A stretch of 45,582 bases of DNA, taken from Acidobacteriota bacterium (GTDB taxonomy: Bacteria; Acidobacteriota; Terriglobia; Terriglobales; Acidobacteriaceae). Under the pieces are notes generated by a model, which searched no databases, was not told where the DNA came from, and saw nothing but the letters and a program-made list of their open reading frames with translations. The position numbers and the translations under genes were made by a program. Shown here in pieces: positions 24,574-31,740 of the stretch (position 1 is its first letter; each line of letters begins with the position of its first letter). Where the stretch lies: positions 1-45,582 of the forward strand of contig QHZY01000039.1 of NCBI GenBank assembly GCA_003224855.1. The letters run 5' to 3'.

Positions 24574-27113
24574 GCCATTGCTCCCTTCGCCGCCGCCGGC
24601 GCGCTCGTTTGTGTTCCTCCCGCCCGCCCTAGAGTGAAATAAAACGTTGCTCCATGGTCCAACTCAGCCTCGGCCCACACTCTGCCTCCATGCTTCTGGA
24701 TGATCCGTTGCACCGTGGCCAGTCCGATTCCTGTACCCTCAAACTCCTCCACGCGATGCAGCCGCTGAAATACTCCGAACAGCTTGTCGGCATACTTCAT
24801 GCTGAAACCCACCCCGTTATCCCGCACGAACACTGTTTGTTCTTGATCCGAAGTTTTCCCCACCTCAATCACTGCCTGCGGGCGCGGGCGCGAATACTTC
24901 AGAGCATTCGAAAGAAGGTTCTGGAACACTTGGCGTACCAGCGTCGAGTCGCACATCACCTGTGGCAGCTCACCCAGTTTCCACTCCACTTTTCTGTTTT
25001 CGTACTCCGGTTGCAGCATGGTCACAACCTGCCGTACCAGTACATTGAGGTCAGTCGCCTCCATGCGCAGCCCATGTCGTCCTACCCGCGTCAGGTCAAG
25101 CAGTTCATCCACCAAAACTCCCATGCGATGGCTGCCCTCTTGTATACGGTGCAGGTACCGTTGCGCCTCCGGAGTCAGACTTTCCGCCGATTCTTCCACC
25201 AGCAGTTTGGTAAAGCCGTCAATGTGGCGGATCGGCGCTCGCAAATCATGCGACACCGAGTAGGTAAACGCCTCCAGTTCACGGTTTACTAATTGCAGCT
25301 GCGCGGTGCGCTCCTCTACCCGGCGCTCCAGGTCTTCATTGAGCTCTCGAATCTCATCCTCCGCCCGCTTGCGCTCGCTGATGTCGCGAAGGATAACCGT
25401 GAACAGCTTCGTGCCGCCCACCTCAAGTTGCGAAATCGATGCCTCGAGCGGAAACTCCTCTCCTGTGGAGCGCAGCCCTCGAACCGAACCCAGCGTTGCC
25501 ATTGCTCGAGTGGTGACGCCGGTGCGTGCGAATTGCTTTACATGCCCGTGATGAGCCTCGCGATAGCGCTCCGGAAGGAAGCGGTCCAGCCGTTGTCCCA
25601 GCGCTTCTCCTGCCGTAACACAAAACATCTTTTCCGCAGCCGGATTTAAAAGCACAATTCGCTGATCGTTGTCGATCGCTACAATCGCGTCCATCGCTGA
25701 TTCGATAATTCCCGTGAACCTGGCTTGGCTGTCGCGCAAACTCTGTTCTGCGCGCTTTCGCGCGGTGGTATCCGTCATTACTTCCAGGATGCGCGGCGCT
25801 CGGCCTGGCACCGGCTGCTCCACTACCATCAACACCGCCACGAAGACCTCGGTGCCATCCTTTTTTTGATGAGTGAGTTCGCCTTCCCATGTTCCTGATG
25901 TCTCCAGGTGTCTCTCGATCTCGGTCAGGGTCTTGGGGAACTTGGTTTTCAGCAGCTCGTGCGAGATTGCGCCCAGCGCCTCTTCCCGTGCGAAGCCGTA
26001 CATCTTTTTTGCGCCAGCAGTCCACAGAAGAATGCGGCCATCCTTCTCTCGTAACATCACCTGAGACATATCGAGAATCTGTGCCTGGTCGCGCAGTTGT
26101 TCTTCAATCATCCGTCTCTCGCTTATATCGCGGATGATTACCGTGAACAGCCTTCTTCCCGCGCTCTCCACTTGCGATATCGAGGCTTCAATCGGAAATT
26201 CCTGCCCGTCCGCGCGCAGTGCGCACAGCGGCTCCAGTGCCCCCATCGCCCGATTGGTGGTTCCGGTATCGGCGAAGTTGCGTATATGGCTGCTGTGCGC
26301 GGCACGAAAACGGACTGGCAGGAAACGATGCACCTGGGTTCCCAGCGCCTCCTTCGCCGAACAGCGGAACATCTCCTCCGCTGCTCGGTTGAACATCACG
26401 ATGGTGTGTTTCTCATCGATGGTGATGATCGCGTCCATCGCCGCGTCGATGATCCCCTGCAGCCGATCCTGACTTTCCTGTAGTACCTCTTCCACGTAAC
26501 GGCTCTCAGCGACCAGTATTCTTTGTCCCGCCGCATCGCTCATTGCCCGCTCCGCTTGCCTCAGGGTTTGCTGTAATGCCTCTTTCGCGTGCTCGCGTTC
26601 CGCGATCTGCCCTTGCAGTCGCTGATTCAGTTCCGAAATCTGCGCCTGGCTCGGCAGTGCCAGCGCCTTCGGCACCAGCGGTATCAGGACCAGCGCCGTC
26701 ACCACTGATATCGCAGCGGTCAGTGCTTTGATCACTCCCGACAACACGTATACCGGCCTCCAGATGGTCCAGACTTCCATCAGGTGCGTCGTGCCGCCTC
26801 CCAGTATGAACAGACCGAACATCAAGAAAATCCAGTCGAAAGGCAGATCCTTGCGCCGCCGCACGAAGTAGACCAGCGCAATAGGAATGCAAAAATATGA
26901 GAGGGCGATCAGGCTGTCCGATACCACATGCAGCCACACGATCCATGGATTCCACAGATAGCAATAGCCGTGCGGCACCAATTGTGGAAAGCCGAAACAG
27001 GGAATAGCCGGCAGACCGCTTCCAACCGCGCCCCATGCCGCTGATGGGCGTGCGTTTGCGCAGCTTCCCCTACCGCCGAGCCTGTGAGAGTGCTCCCCCA
27101 TCTGAGCATTCAT
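24570..27113 (-). CDS. Membrane PAS histidine kinase with ethylene-receptor-like N-terminal domain
   Basis: Sensor kinase of 847 aa, first gene of the signalling block. Residues about 60-150 form three membrane helices resembling the ethylene-binding domain of ETR1: D66, Y73 and P77 in SDSLIALSYFCIP, and H110 in LFILGGGTTHL. The copper-ligand Cys of ETR1 is Gly106 here. Next come a coiled stretch (about 155-205), three PAS domains (starting near 210, 335 and 460; the first and third are closely alike, each ending in a FTVI.RDISER motif), and a kinase with phospho-His 622 (SVSHDLRAPIRHIDGF), NLLSNALKYS, RDNGVGFSM and GTGIGLATVQ. The Met start is uncertain (Met1 or Met5). Confidence 0.9.
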   Translation of the reverse strand: MNAQMGEHSHRLGGRGSCANARPSAAWGAVGSGLPAIPCFGFPQLVPHGYCYLWNPWIVWLHVVSDSLIALSYFCIPIALVYFVRRRKDLPFDWIFLMFGLFILGGGTTHLMEVWTIWRPVYVLSGVIKALTAAISVVTALVLIPLVPKALALPSQAQISELNQRLQGQIAEREHAKEALQQTLRQAERAMSDAAGQRILVAESRYVEEVLQESQDRLQGIIDAAMDAIITIDEKHTIVMFNRAAEEMFRCSAKEALGTQVHRFLPVRFRAAHSSHIRNFADTGTTNRAMGALEPLCALRADGQEFPIEASISQVESAGRRLFTVIIRDISERRMIEEQLRDQAQILDMSQVMLREKDGRILLWTAGAKKMYGFAREEALGAISHELLKTKFPKTLTEIERHLETSGTWEGELTHQKKDGTEVFVAVLMVVEQPVPGRAPRILEVMTDTTARKRAEQSLRDSQARFTGIIESAMDAIVAIDNDQRIVLLNPAAEKMFCVTAGEALGQRLDRFLPERYREAHHGHVKQFARTGVTTRAMATLGSVRGLRSTGEEFPLEASISQLEVGGTKLFTVILRDISERKRAEDEIRELNEDLERRVEERTAQLQLVNRELEAFTYSVSHDLRAPIRHIDGFTKLLVEESAESLTPEAQRYLHRIQEGSHRMGVLVDELLDLTRVGRHGLRMEATDLNVLVRQVVTMLQPEYENRKVEWKLGELPQVMCDSTLVRQVFQNLLSNALKYSRPRPQAVIEVGKTSDQEQTVFVRDNGVGFSMKYADKLFGVFQRLHRVEEFEGTGIGLATVQRIIQKHGGRVWAEAELDHGATFYFTLGRAGGTQTSAPAAAKGAMA

Positions 27114-27237
27114 CGGCTTGGAAAAAAGCTGCCTTTAGGTCTTTAGAGAAACTACAGACTGACATCACCTAGAACGATTGAGCGTACCTGGGACCGTCCT
27201 TCCGTACATGTACCAAGAGCCGTACCTGCAATATCAC

Positions 27238-27396
27238 GCCGGGTGCCCCAGGTCTCGCCGCTTTTTGGGAGACCTGGGAAATGCAGTCCCGCCGGGTGCC
27301 GCAGGTCTCTCCGCTTTTGCGAGACCTGGGAAATGCACTACCGCTTCTGCCGGGTGCCGCGGGTCTCGCCGTTTTTGCGAGACCTGGGAAATGCAC
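27238..27396. repeat. Three tandem copies of a 48-base palindromic intergenic repeat (family 1)
   Basis: Copies lie at 27238-27285, 27291-27338 and 27349-27396. Each begins GCCGGGTGCC, contains CAGGTCTCGCCG and a T-rich loop, then GCGAGACCTGGGAAATGCA, so each can fold into a hairpin with arms of about 11 bases. Copies differ by a few bases, mostly keeping the pairing. They fill the gap between the divergent kinase and permease genes. Inverted copies occur at 29731-29771 and 29879-29955. This is a REP-like family; no REP-type transposase gene is in the window. Confidence 0.85.
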
Positions 27397-27445
27397 TACC
27401 CCCATTTGCCCGCTCCTCCCCTTCCCGCGTAGCATCTAAATTCGT

Positions 27446-28693
27446 ATGCCCACAACCACCGCCGCTCCGCCGGTGAGCCGCACCCGCCGCGCGGTTTATA
27501 GCGAAATCATCAATTTCGCCTACGACACTTTCTGCGGCAACAAAATCCGTTTCATCCTCACCGCGCTCGGCATGATGATCGGCACCGCCTCTCTCATTCT
27601 CGTCGTCACCATCGGCATGACCGGCAAGCAGTACGTGCTCAACCAGATTCAATCCATCGGCGCCAACCTCATCTACGCCGAATACCAGGCCGGCGCCGCC
27701 CGCATCACCAACACCGCCCCTGACCCCATCACCATCGACGACATGAACGCTGTCCAGGGACAGGTTTCCGGCATCGTCGCCGCTTCGCCCGTGATGTCGC
27801 TCGGCGAGCGCATCCCCGTCGGCGGCGGCAAAGAACGCGACATCATGATCCTCGGCACCTTCCCGCAGTACCGCACCGTGCGCAACCTGGTCGTGGTCAC
27901 CGGACGCTTCTTCGATCAGCAGGATGAAATGCAGCACAACAAGGTCGCCGTGATTACCGAAAAGATGGCCAACCTTATTTATGGCTCAAGTGAAGACGCG
28001 GTCGGCAAAGTGATCAAGCTCAGCGGCCTGCCCTTCACCGTAATCGGGACGTTCAAAGAACGCGTGGACACCTTCGGCCAATCCGAAGTCACCGACAACA
28101 CCATGGTGATCCCTTACACCGTGAGCCGCTACTTCAGCGACAACCCCGCCATCAAGCAGATTTATTTTTCCGTGGCCGATCCATCCCTGGTCGAACCTGC
28201 CACCGAACAAATTAGAAAAGTAATTCAATCCCGCCACCGCCCCGAATCCACCTACAACGTCGAGAACCTGACCCAGCTGGTTTCGGTCGCCGAAAAAACC
28301 GCCAACGCCCTCACCGTAGTTCTATTTTTAGTCGCTGCCATCACCCTCCTCGTCAGCGGCATCGGCATCATGAATATCATGCTGTCGACGGTGAGTGCGA
28401 GGATTCGGGAGATTGGGATACGGAAGGCGATGGGGGCAACGAACAGGGAAATCAGGTTGCAGTTTTTGTCCGAGGCATTGCTGATTTCGTTGATCGGGGG
28501 ATTGATCGGGGTGGTGATTGGGTTGGCGATTCCGTATTCGGTGAGATTTTTGACGGCATACAGAATTCCGATTTCAGGTTTGTCGGCGATCGTGGCGATT
28601 GTGACCTCGTCGCTGGTGGGAATTCTATTTGGAACGGTGCCGGCGGCCCGTGCGGCGAAGCTGGATCCGGTGGAGAGTTTGAGGTACGAATAA
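27446..28693 (+). CDS. MacB/FtsX-type ABC transporter permease
   Basis: Membrane subunit of 415 aa. A first helix (about residues 30-52, IRFILTALGMMIGTASLILV) is followed by a large extracytoplasmic MacB-like periplasmic core (about 60-270), then three helices (about 285-405) with the FtsX signature GIGIMNIMLSTVSARIREIG and IRKAMGATNREIRLQFL. The end ARAAKLDPVESLRYE is typical of this family. No ATP-binding subunit or adaptor lies next to it, so its ATPase partner is elsewhere or it acts in a shared complex. Palindromic repeats lie upstream. The substrate is unknown. Confidence 0.88.
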   Translation: MPTTTAAPPVSRTRRAVYSEIINFAYDTFCGNKIRFILTALGMMIGTASLILVVTIGMTGKQYVLNQIQSIGANLIYAEYQAGAARITNTAPDPITIDDMNAVQGQVSGIVAASPVMSLGERIPVGGGKERDIMILGTFPQYRTVRNLVVVTGRFFDQQDEMQHNKVAVITEKMANLIYGSSEDAVGKVIKLSGLPFTVIGTFKERVDTFGQSEVTDNTMVIPYTVSRYFSDNPAIKQIYFSVADPSLVEPATEQIRKVIQSRHRPESTYNVENLTQLVSVAEKTANALTVVLFLVAAITLLVSGIGIMNIMLSTVSARIREIGIRKAMGATNREIRLQFLSEALLISLIGGLIGVVIGLAIPYSVRFLTAYRIPISGLSAIVAIVTSSLVGILFGTVPAARAAKLDPVESLRYE

Positions 28694-28998
28694 AAAAAAT
28701 TAACCACCAAGCGCACGAAGGTACACGAAGCAAAATCAGGAAGCGCAGAGTAAGCAGGGATGCTCGGCTCGCGTGTATTGCAATCGCCTGATGACGATTG
28801 CGCGCGGTGCCCAGATCTTTCGCTCGGCAAAACCGAAGCAGCCTCGCTCAGGCTGACATCACGCTGAAACAAGAACGCCGGGCTGGTTGGCCCGGCTAAT
28901 CTCATTTCCTGCTCACTTCGGGGAGCGACTTGGTTCTGGGGATCCCCTCAGATCTGTTCGGTTTACCTCATCAAAGACTTAACCCGCGAATGTCACCG
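28694..28998. other. Intergenic region with degenerate repeat-like sequence and a hairpin
   Basis: No gene seen. The start (AACCACCAAGCGCACGAAGG) looks like a common degenerate intergenic element; a related piece follows the methyltransferase at about 30574-30597. The perfect inverted repeat GCCGGGC/GCCCGGC at 28877-28896 lies between convergent genes and may help end transcription, though no T-run follows. Confidence 0.4.
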
Positions 28999-29229
28999 CT
29001 ACATGACCAGCGCGAGATTTTCTAGTTCCTTTTCCAAAACTGGCAAAGAGCAGCCAGACATTTCGACCCGGCCGACGGCATCCATCGCCGCTTGCGGCGA
29101 AACCCCATATCCCCGGCCCATCAGGAACACCTGCAGCAATTCGGCCGCCTCGCGTGAATCCACCAGGCCTCCCTGCAGCAAGTCGTTTCGCAACGCGGTT
29201 AATTCCGTGCTTGAGAATCGTTCTTTCAT
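28999..29229 (-). CDS. Small protein of unknown function (76 aa)
   Basis: ATG 29229 is preceded by a strong GGAGGTGA ribosome site at 8-base spacing, which favours it over the longer frame reaching 29391. The product is soluble and mostly helical, with the N-terminal MKERFSSTELTALRNDLLQG and a middle SREAAELLQVFLMGRGYGVS, ending ENLALVM. I recognise no domain; length and composition could suit a helical adaptor. Palindromes upstream (29364-29378 and 29412-29434) may form its leader or the end of the Trm112-like transcript. Confidence 0.65.
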   Translation of the reverse strand: MKERFSSTELTALRNDLLQGGLVDSREAAELLQVFLMGRGYGVSPQAAMDAVGRVEMSGCSLPVLEKELENLALVM

Positions 29230-29363
29230 GGCCGTTTCACCTCCGACCGTGTACCGCTTGTACGTATTAGACTCACCAGGTGCCACCTTCGTTGCATGCA
29301 ATTCACATGCCGCTTGTAACGTTCCTGTCACCAACCTGGCAGCACCACCCATGCCTGTATAAA

Positions 29364-29434
29364 CCCCTGATGCAGGGGAAGTTGCAGGCAACCTTTTGGC
29401 TCGCGTCAGTTTGAGACGCGGCAGGCGCGTCTCA
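29364..29434 (-). terminator. Two hairpins between the Trm112-like gene and the small unknown gene
   Basis: TGAGACGCG/CGCGTCTCA (29412-29420 with 29426-29434) is a perfect 9-bp stem with a 5-base loop. CCCCTG/CAGGGG (29364-29369 with 29373-29378) has a 3-base loop and, read on the minus strand, is followed by TTTAT. The second could be a weak intrinsic terminator for the Trm112-like gene; the first may be regulatory or a repeat remnant. Confidence 0.4.
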
Positions 29435-29487
29435 GGCTTGACGCTTTGTGTCGTTGTGGGAACGCAAAGCGACAGCGACCTTGCAGG

Positions 29488-29658
29488 CTAAGCGGGATCG
29501 ATGGTGGCTTCGTCGACCAGCATGATCGGGATGTCGTCTTTGATGGGATAAACGCGGCGGCACTGGGTGCACTTAAGGGATTGTCCTTCGTTTTTCAGCT
29601 CAAGTGGTTTTTTGCAGAGCGGGCACACGAGAAGATCGAGTAGCTCCTGAGAAACCAT
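29488..29658 (-). CDS. Trm112/YcaR-like zinc protein
   Basis: A 56-aa protein: ATG at 29658, stop at 29488-29490. It has CPLC (about residues 12-15) and CTQC (about 30-33), a zinc-ribbon layout, then RRVYPIKDDIPIMLVDEA, the conserved family ending. Trm112-like proteins activate methyltransferases in eukaryotes and archaea; bacterial members are less well understood. No clear ribosome site is seen before the ATG. A methyltransferase-like gene lies nearby on the other strand at 30080, but no operon link exists. Confidence 0.85.
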   Translation of the reverse strand: MVSQELLDLLVCPLCKKPLELKNEGQSLKCTQCRRVYPIKDDIPIMLVDEATIDPA

Positions 29659-29730
29659 GAAAAGATTTTCGGAGCGTGGGCGGACAATGTCAAATGTCTA
29701 CATTCACCACGGGGGCGGCTACTCGTCCAA

Positions 29731-29771
29731 TTCCCAGGTCTCGCAAGACGGCGAGACCTGGGGCACCCGGC
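29731..29771. repeat. Palindromic repeat family 1, inverted single copy
   Basis: Reverse complement of the 27238-27396 unit: it starts TTCCCAGGTCTCGC, has the arms CAGGTCTCGC and GCGAGACCTG around a short loop, and ends GGGGCACCCGGC. Confidence 0.8.
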
Positions 29772-29878
29772 CGTCATTCATGCTGGAAAGGCGATTCAGA
29801 TTGTAGTAAATGTTCGGGCAACCGTCTTGGAGTCGGTGCCACTCCAGGGCTTCGGCCAAGGATCGGCGGCTCGTCGAA

Positions 29879-29955
29879 TTCCCAGGTCTCGCAAAAACGG
29901 CGAGACCTGGGGCACTCGTGAGACCTGGGGCACCCGCGAGACTTGGGGCACCCGG
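29879..29955. repeat. Palindromic repeat family 1, inverted copy with tandem partial units
   Basis: An inverted family-1 copy (TTCCCAGGTCTCGC, then GCGAGACCTGGGGCAC) whose last 18-19 bases are repeated twice more with small changes (TGAGACCTGGGGCACCCG, CGAGACTTGGGGCACCCGG). The partial repeats suggest growth by slippage. Confidence 0.8.
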
Positions 29956-30079
29956 CAGACGTTATTTACTCAAGTCCAGAGCTGTGTCAAAGGAATGGGC
30001 CCGTCCGGCCGCGCTCGAACTCGATGTGCGGATCGCGTAGTCTGCTCACGGGGCGAGTAATTTCCCATCTAATAAAGGT

Positions 30080-30574
30080 ATGCGCGGGCTATCGAGAGAT
30101 TTTCTTTCAACCATCATTTTGCTGGTTTGCTGTGTGGTGAGTTTGTGCGCTGGGCAGAGTGCGCCGGCGGCGCAGGGACGGAAGACAAGTCCGCCGTACA
30201 CAGGCGATCTGACGATTTTTGATTCGCCGGGGCGGGATGAGCGGCTGCAGATTGGGCGAGTGATGGACATCCTGGGGATCGGTGAAGGCAAGAGTGTCGC
30301 CGATATTGGAGCGGGATCGGGATGGTTTACGGTGCGGGCGGCGCGACGAGTCGCCCAGGGCGGAACGGTGTACGCAGTCGATATCAATCCTGAAGCCAAG
30401 CGCTACGTTGAGCAGAGGGCGGCGAAGGAGCATCTGGGGAACGTGAAAAATCACGGAGTGAACAGTGAGGTTGTGGTCAAGGAAGCGGAGTCAGCGGGAT
30501 ATAAGGTGATTGGAAAGTACGATTTTGTGAAAGATGGGATGGATTACTTTCTGGTGTTTCAAGCGAAGGATTGA
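30080..30574 (+). CDS. Exported SAM methyltransferase-like protein lacking its central part
   Basis: Protein of 164 aa starting with a signal-like helix (about residues 8-25, STIILLVCCVVSLCAG), then GRDERLQIGRVMDILGIGEG and the SAM-binding motif VADIGAGSGWFTV (about 73-85), followed by VYAVDINPEAKRYVEQRAAK. From my knowledge of this family, some 60-70 residues with the remaining core strands should come before the HGVNSEVVVKEAESAGY block, but GNVK runs straight into NHGVNSE. The frame is kept. The protein therefore ends properly (DFVKDGMDYFLVFQAKD) but probably cannot fold as a full methyltransferase. An assembly error is possible. Confidence 0.72.
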   Translation: MRGLSRDFLSTIILLVCCVVSLCAGQSAPAAQGRKTSPPYTGDLTIFDSPGRDERLQIGRVMDILGIGEGKSVADIGAGSGWFTVRAARRVAQGGTVYAVDINPEAKRYVEQRAAKEHLGNVKNHGVNSEVVVKEAESAGYKVIGKYDFVKDGMDYFLVFQAKD

Positions 30575-30637
30575 GCACGAAGGACACCAAGGAAGAACCC
30601 TGCTACGAGAAAATACTTTTGGTGTAAAGCAATTCAC

Positions 30638-30773
30638 TCAGCGGCTAAAGCCGCAGTGTTTTTTGGTTGTGTACGGCACGGCTGAAGCCGTGCCCTTCCG
30701 CTTTTGAAAAGCAGATTCCTGGCGGCTCACGCGGTGTCCAGGGACCCACGGTGAAGCGCCGCTCGGAATGACA
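30638..30773. repeat. Intergenic repeat family 2, copy A
   Basis: About 135 bases, similar along its whole length to 31425-31557 in the same orientation. It contains nested hairpins GCGGCTAAAGCCGC and GGCACGGCTGAAGCCGTGCC, the shared block TTTTGAAAAGCAGATTCC, and ends in GGAATGACA. It lies on one side of the membrane-protein gene. Confidence 0.85.
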
Positions 30774-30792
30774 CGGAGTGTCTGGAGTCGGC

Positions 30793-31302
30793 CTATCTGG
30801 GATTGATTTCGCCGCCGGCGGCTAACATCGCCGGCTGAAGTGTCTCGACCTGTGAGGCGGCGTTGAATCCACCATAGATTCTCCACAGCACATAGGCGTG
30901 GAATGCCAGGCCCAGATAATCGGCGAACGGAATCAGGATGAGCCCGTCAAACGCGTAGAGCGTCATGCCAATGATGAACGCCCATTTTTGCCCTTTGCGA
31001 GCAAAATTCCAGAACAGAACGAACAGACCCGCAAGCAGGCCATTGATGATCAAATCAAGAGCGATTCCGGATTGGCCCGCGCGATGCGCCAGGGCGTCGA
31101 CGACCTGCGTGGCGCCGAGACCGAAGATGAAGCGGAAGCCTCCACCAGAGACGGAGACGATCGAGTTCACCATGGAGAGTCCGGCGACCCAAATGAACCA
31201 CCCGGCGCCGGCATTGATTGCATTACGGAGTTGCAAGACTTGCACGGTTTCCCGCTGATCGGGCATTGCGCTGCCCGAAGGAGTTACCCCACCACTCGCC
31301 AT
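30793..31302 (-). CDS. Small polytopic membrane protein of unknown function
   Basis: ATG 31302 follows GGGGG at about 7 bases; the frame extends to 31356 but without support. The 169-aa product has about four membrane helices: residues about 33-50 (GWFIWVAGLSMVNSIVSV), 57-72, 84-100 (ALDLIINGLLAGLFVLFWN) and 107-135 (KWAFIIGMTLYAFDGLILIP, then a segment with LGLAFHAYVLWRIY). The first cytoplasmic stretch is Gln/Arg-rich. I recognise no family name. The gene is bracketed by direct copies of repeat family 2, so it may have moved as a unit. Confidence 0.7.
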   Translation of the reverse strand: MASGGVTPSGSAMPDQRETVQVLQLRNAINAGAGWFIWVAGLSMVNSIVSVSGGGFRFIFGLGATQVVDALAHRAGQSGIALDLIINGLLAGLFVLFWNFARKGQKWAFIIGMTLYAFDGLILIPFADYLGLAFHAYVLWRIYGGFNAASQVETLQPAMLAAGGEINPR

Positions 31303-31740
31303 TTTTTTACCCCCAAGTTTTGCGGCAGCGCCCCGCCGTTTGGCGCACTGTATCACAGGGTGATAAGACTTTCCCCTGTTACTTTGGCGGCAACGCGCAG
31401 GGGATGTGTGGAAAAGATGCGACTTCAGCGGCTAAAGCCGCGGTGTTTTTTGGTTCTGTACGGCACGGCTGAAGCCGTGCCCCCTTTTGAAAAGCAGATT
31501 CCGGGCGGCGGATAGAGTGTGCACGGACATACAGTGAAACCGCCGCTGGGAATGACATGGATATAAATGACACGGATATATAGGTTGGGCTCGGGTGGTG
31601 AACCCGATTAACTCCTGCGCTTGCAAGCCGGTAACGGCTAGCGTACCATTCCGCCCACGGCCGATTCTTAGCCGGCGATGTGTAAGTACCTGTCCGTCAA
31701 TCTTTCGCGCCACAGATTGGAGACGATTCGGGGATAACGG
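31303..31740. other. Intergenic region between divergent genes
   Basis: Apart from repeat family 2 copy B and short palindromes (for example around GGTAACGGCTAGCGTACC), no gene is seen. GGGG at about 31729-31732 serves as ribosome site for the GTG at 31741. No clear promoter could be picked out. Confidence 0.5.
31425..31557. repeat. Intergenic repeat family 2, copy B
   Basis: Same unit as 30638-30773: GCGGCTAAAGCCGC, CGGTGTTTTTTGGTT, GGCACGGCTGAAGCCGTGCC, TTTTGAAAAGCAGATTCC, GGAATGACA. The two are in direct orientation about 790 bases apart and flank the membrane-protein gene. Confidence 0.85.

Larger units (their letters stand above)
29659..30079. other. Repeat-rich intergenic region
   Basis: This gap between divergent genes (Trm112-like and methyltransferase-like) holds two inverted copies of repeat family 1, described separately. 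I see no convincing gene: the frames here read through palindromes and lack ribosome sites. AAAGG just before 30080 may serve the next gene. Confidence 0.6.

Noticed and set aside
27238-27396. Regular repeats that might be a CRISPR array
   Set aside because: Only three copies, gaps of 5 and 10 bases rather than 30-40-base spacers, each unit self-complementary, and no cas genes nearby. Inverted copies elsewhere point to a REP-like family.
29446-29643. A + strand 65-aa open frame
   Set aside because: It is antisense to the Trm112-like gene, whose CxxC pattern and conserved ending are clear on the other strand.
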